From Actinomycetota bacterium (GTDB taxonomy: Bacteria > Actinomycetota > Thermoleophilia > Gaiellales > Gaiellaceae): a stretch of DNA of 5,979 bases. The notes beneath the pieces were generated by a model. That model was not told the origin of the DNA and did not search any database. It was given only the letters and a program-made list of their open reading frames with translations. Where the stretch lies: positions 1 through 5,979 of the forward strand of contig JACDCN010000139.1 of NCBI GenBank assembly GCA_013817555.1, written 5' to 3'. Of the stretch, positions 5,252 through 5,979 are shown one piece after another. The position numbers and the translations under genes were made by a program. Numbering within the stretch: the first letter of the stretch is position 1; each line of letters opens with the position of its first letter.

Positions 5252-5812
5252 ATGAAGGTCTTGGCTATCTCGGGCAGCCTGCGCGCAGAGTCGTACAACA
5301 CGGCGCTGGCGCGGGCGGCAGTCGAGCTCGCCCCCGAGGGCGTCTTCGTGGATCTCTACGAGGATCTAGCACTACTCCCACCCTACGACCAGGACTTGGA
5401 CGAGGGCGAGTCCGAGACGCCTCGAGCTGTGGTCGACTTGCGTGAGCGGATCGAGGAGGCTGACGCGCTCTTCATCGTGACGCCCGAGTACAACGGCTCG
5501 ATCCCAGGGGTGTTGAAGAATGCGATCGATTGGGCCTCGGCCCGGCACCGGGGAAGCTCTTTCAAGAACAAGACGATCGCGATCGCGGGCGCCACGACCG
5601 GACAGTACGGAGCGATCTGGGCGCAGCAGGATCTCCGCAAGGTGCTCGGGATCTGCGGCGGTCGCGTCATCGAAGGAGAGTTGCCGGTATCCGGGGCGCA
5701 GTTGAGGTTCGACGCCCGCGGCGAGCTAGCCGACCCGATGGTCGCCGAACGTCTGCGCGCGCATCTCGCCGCACTCGCCGCCGAGGTGGAGCCGGTCGCG
5801 ATCGCAGCCTGA
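5252..5812 (+). CDS. NAD(P)H-dependent FMN reductase family protein
   Basis: This is a 186-residue flavodoxin-like reductase of the NADPH-dependent FMN reductase family, which includes ChrR-, SsuE- and ArsH-type enzymes. The FMN phosphate loop is ISGSLRAESYN (6-16). TPEYNGSIPGVLKNAIDWAS (77-96) is the hallmark second flavin-binding segment, and AGATTGQYGA (112-121) is the third loop near the isoalloxazine. Family members move electrons from NAD(P)H through FMN to quinones, azo dyes, chromate or free flavin. The exact substrate cannot be read from sequence. The ATG is 2 nt after the yceI stop, with AAGGCGG at 5238-5244 as a partial ribosome-binding site, so the two genes are surely co-transcribed. 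Expression is likely set by the MarR site upstream of yceI. Quinone reduction is the favoured role given YceI and MarR partners, by inference. Confidence 0.92.
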   Translation: MKVLAISGSLRAESYNTALARAAVELAPEGVFVDLYEDLALLPPYDQDLDEGESETPRAVVDLRERIEEADALFIVTPEYNGSIPGVLKNAIDWASARHRGSSFKNKTIAIAGATTGQYGAIWAQQDLRKVLGICGGRVIEGELPVSGAQLRFDARGELADPMVAERLRAHLAALAAEVEPVAIAA

Positions 5813-5836
5813 TCCAACATCCCAAGACAAGAAATA

Positions 5837-5863
5837 AGAGGGGCCGCGCGAAGCGGCCCCTCT
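5837..5863 (-). terminator. Strong intrinsic terminator, T-tail on the minus strand
   Basis: The arms at 5837-5847 and 5853-5863 are perfect 11-bp reverse complements (AGAGGGGCCGC / GCGGCCCCTCT) around a 5-nt loop. Reading on the minus strand, the hairpin is followed by TTATTTCTTGTCTT, a good T-rich tail. On the plus strand the following bases (CACTTACGG) are not T-rich. It therefore best terminates the gene entering from the right, though the hairpin may also slow or stop transcription from the reductase operon 25 nt upstream. Confidence 0.8.
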
Positions 5864-5979
5864 CACTTACGGTGACCAGCGTTGAAGTAGTAGAGGCGCT
5901 TCCCGGCACGGAGCCCTCTTCCGAGGTAACCGTGCGGCGCGAGTCGCGAGCCCCCTACGCTGGCTAGGCGGTTCCCGGT
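5863..5979 (-). CDS. C-terminal end of an unidentified protein entering from the right edge
   Basis: An open frame on the minus strand enters at 5979 and ends in TGA at 5863-5865, giving 38 residues that finish in GKRLYYFNAGHRK. I do not recognise a family. Support is indirect: the stop abuts a strong terminator hairpin pointing the right way, about three quarters of codons end in G or C as in the neighbours, and no other gene is apparent in this stretch. The fragment is short enough that a chance open frame in GC-rich DNA is possible. In that case the region would be the 3' untranslated part of a gene further right. Confidence 0.45.
   Translation of the reverse strand, partial: TGNRLASVGGSRLAPHGYLGRGLRAGKRLYYFNAGHRK

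Noticed and set aside
5864..5979. Possible tRNA or structured RNA at the right edge
   Set aside because: No cloverleaf, TTCGAATC-type T-loop or terminal CCA pattern could be found on either strand. The GC-rich repeats here do not build a consistent fold by eye.

Overview
The window is GC-rich (roughly two thirds G+C by eye, with strong G/C preference at third codon positions). It looks like a chromosomal stretch of an actinobacterium-like organism. This rests on the mycobacterial-type bifunctional dCTP deaminase, the zinc-ribbon nucleotide cyclase, the frequent GTG starts and the apparently leaderless promoters. Thermoleophilia or a related deep actinobacterial lineage would fit, but that placement is inference. 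Genes are packed tightly on both strands, no stretch over 300 bases lacks a gene, and I see no mobile element, CRISPR array, tRNA or rRNA.

Left part (1-2299). A zinc-ribbon class III nucleotidyl cyclase runs off the left edge on the minus strand, and the residue normally used as its second metal-binding Asp is missing. Upstream of it on the same strand lies a 4-aminobutyrate aminotransferase (gabT). Divergent from gabT is pdxH, pyridoxamine 5'-phosphate oxidase, which makes the PLP cofactor that GabT needs.

Middle (2305-4156). A membrane-anchored, extracytoplasmic DUF4015-type putative glycoside hydrolase is on the minus strand, converging on pdxH with a 5-bp gap. Divergent from it is dcd, a bifunctional dCTP deaminase/dUTPase that makes dUMP for thymidylate synthesis. 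Their shared intergenic region holds a perfect GTAACA-N3-TGTTAC dyad and a -10 box placed for leaderless dcd transcription.

Right part (4153-5812). A MarR-family regulator is divergent from a yceI - NAD(P)H-dependent FMN reductase operon. The roughly 60-bp spacer reads as two sigma70-like promoters facing each other, with coincident predicted start points inside an imperfect inverted repeat. This suggests one operator controlling the whole module. Lipid/quinone-binding YceI plus a flavodoxin-like reductase under a cysteine-containing MarR protein suggests a quinone, electrophile or redox-stress response (inference).

Right edge (5837-5979). A strong hairpin has its T-rich tail on the minus strand, directly after the stop of a short open frame entering from the right. 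This is probably the 3' end and terminator of a neighbouring minus-strand gene.
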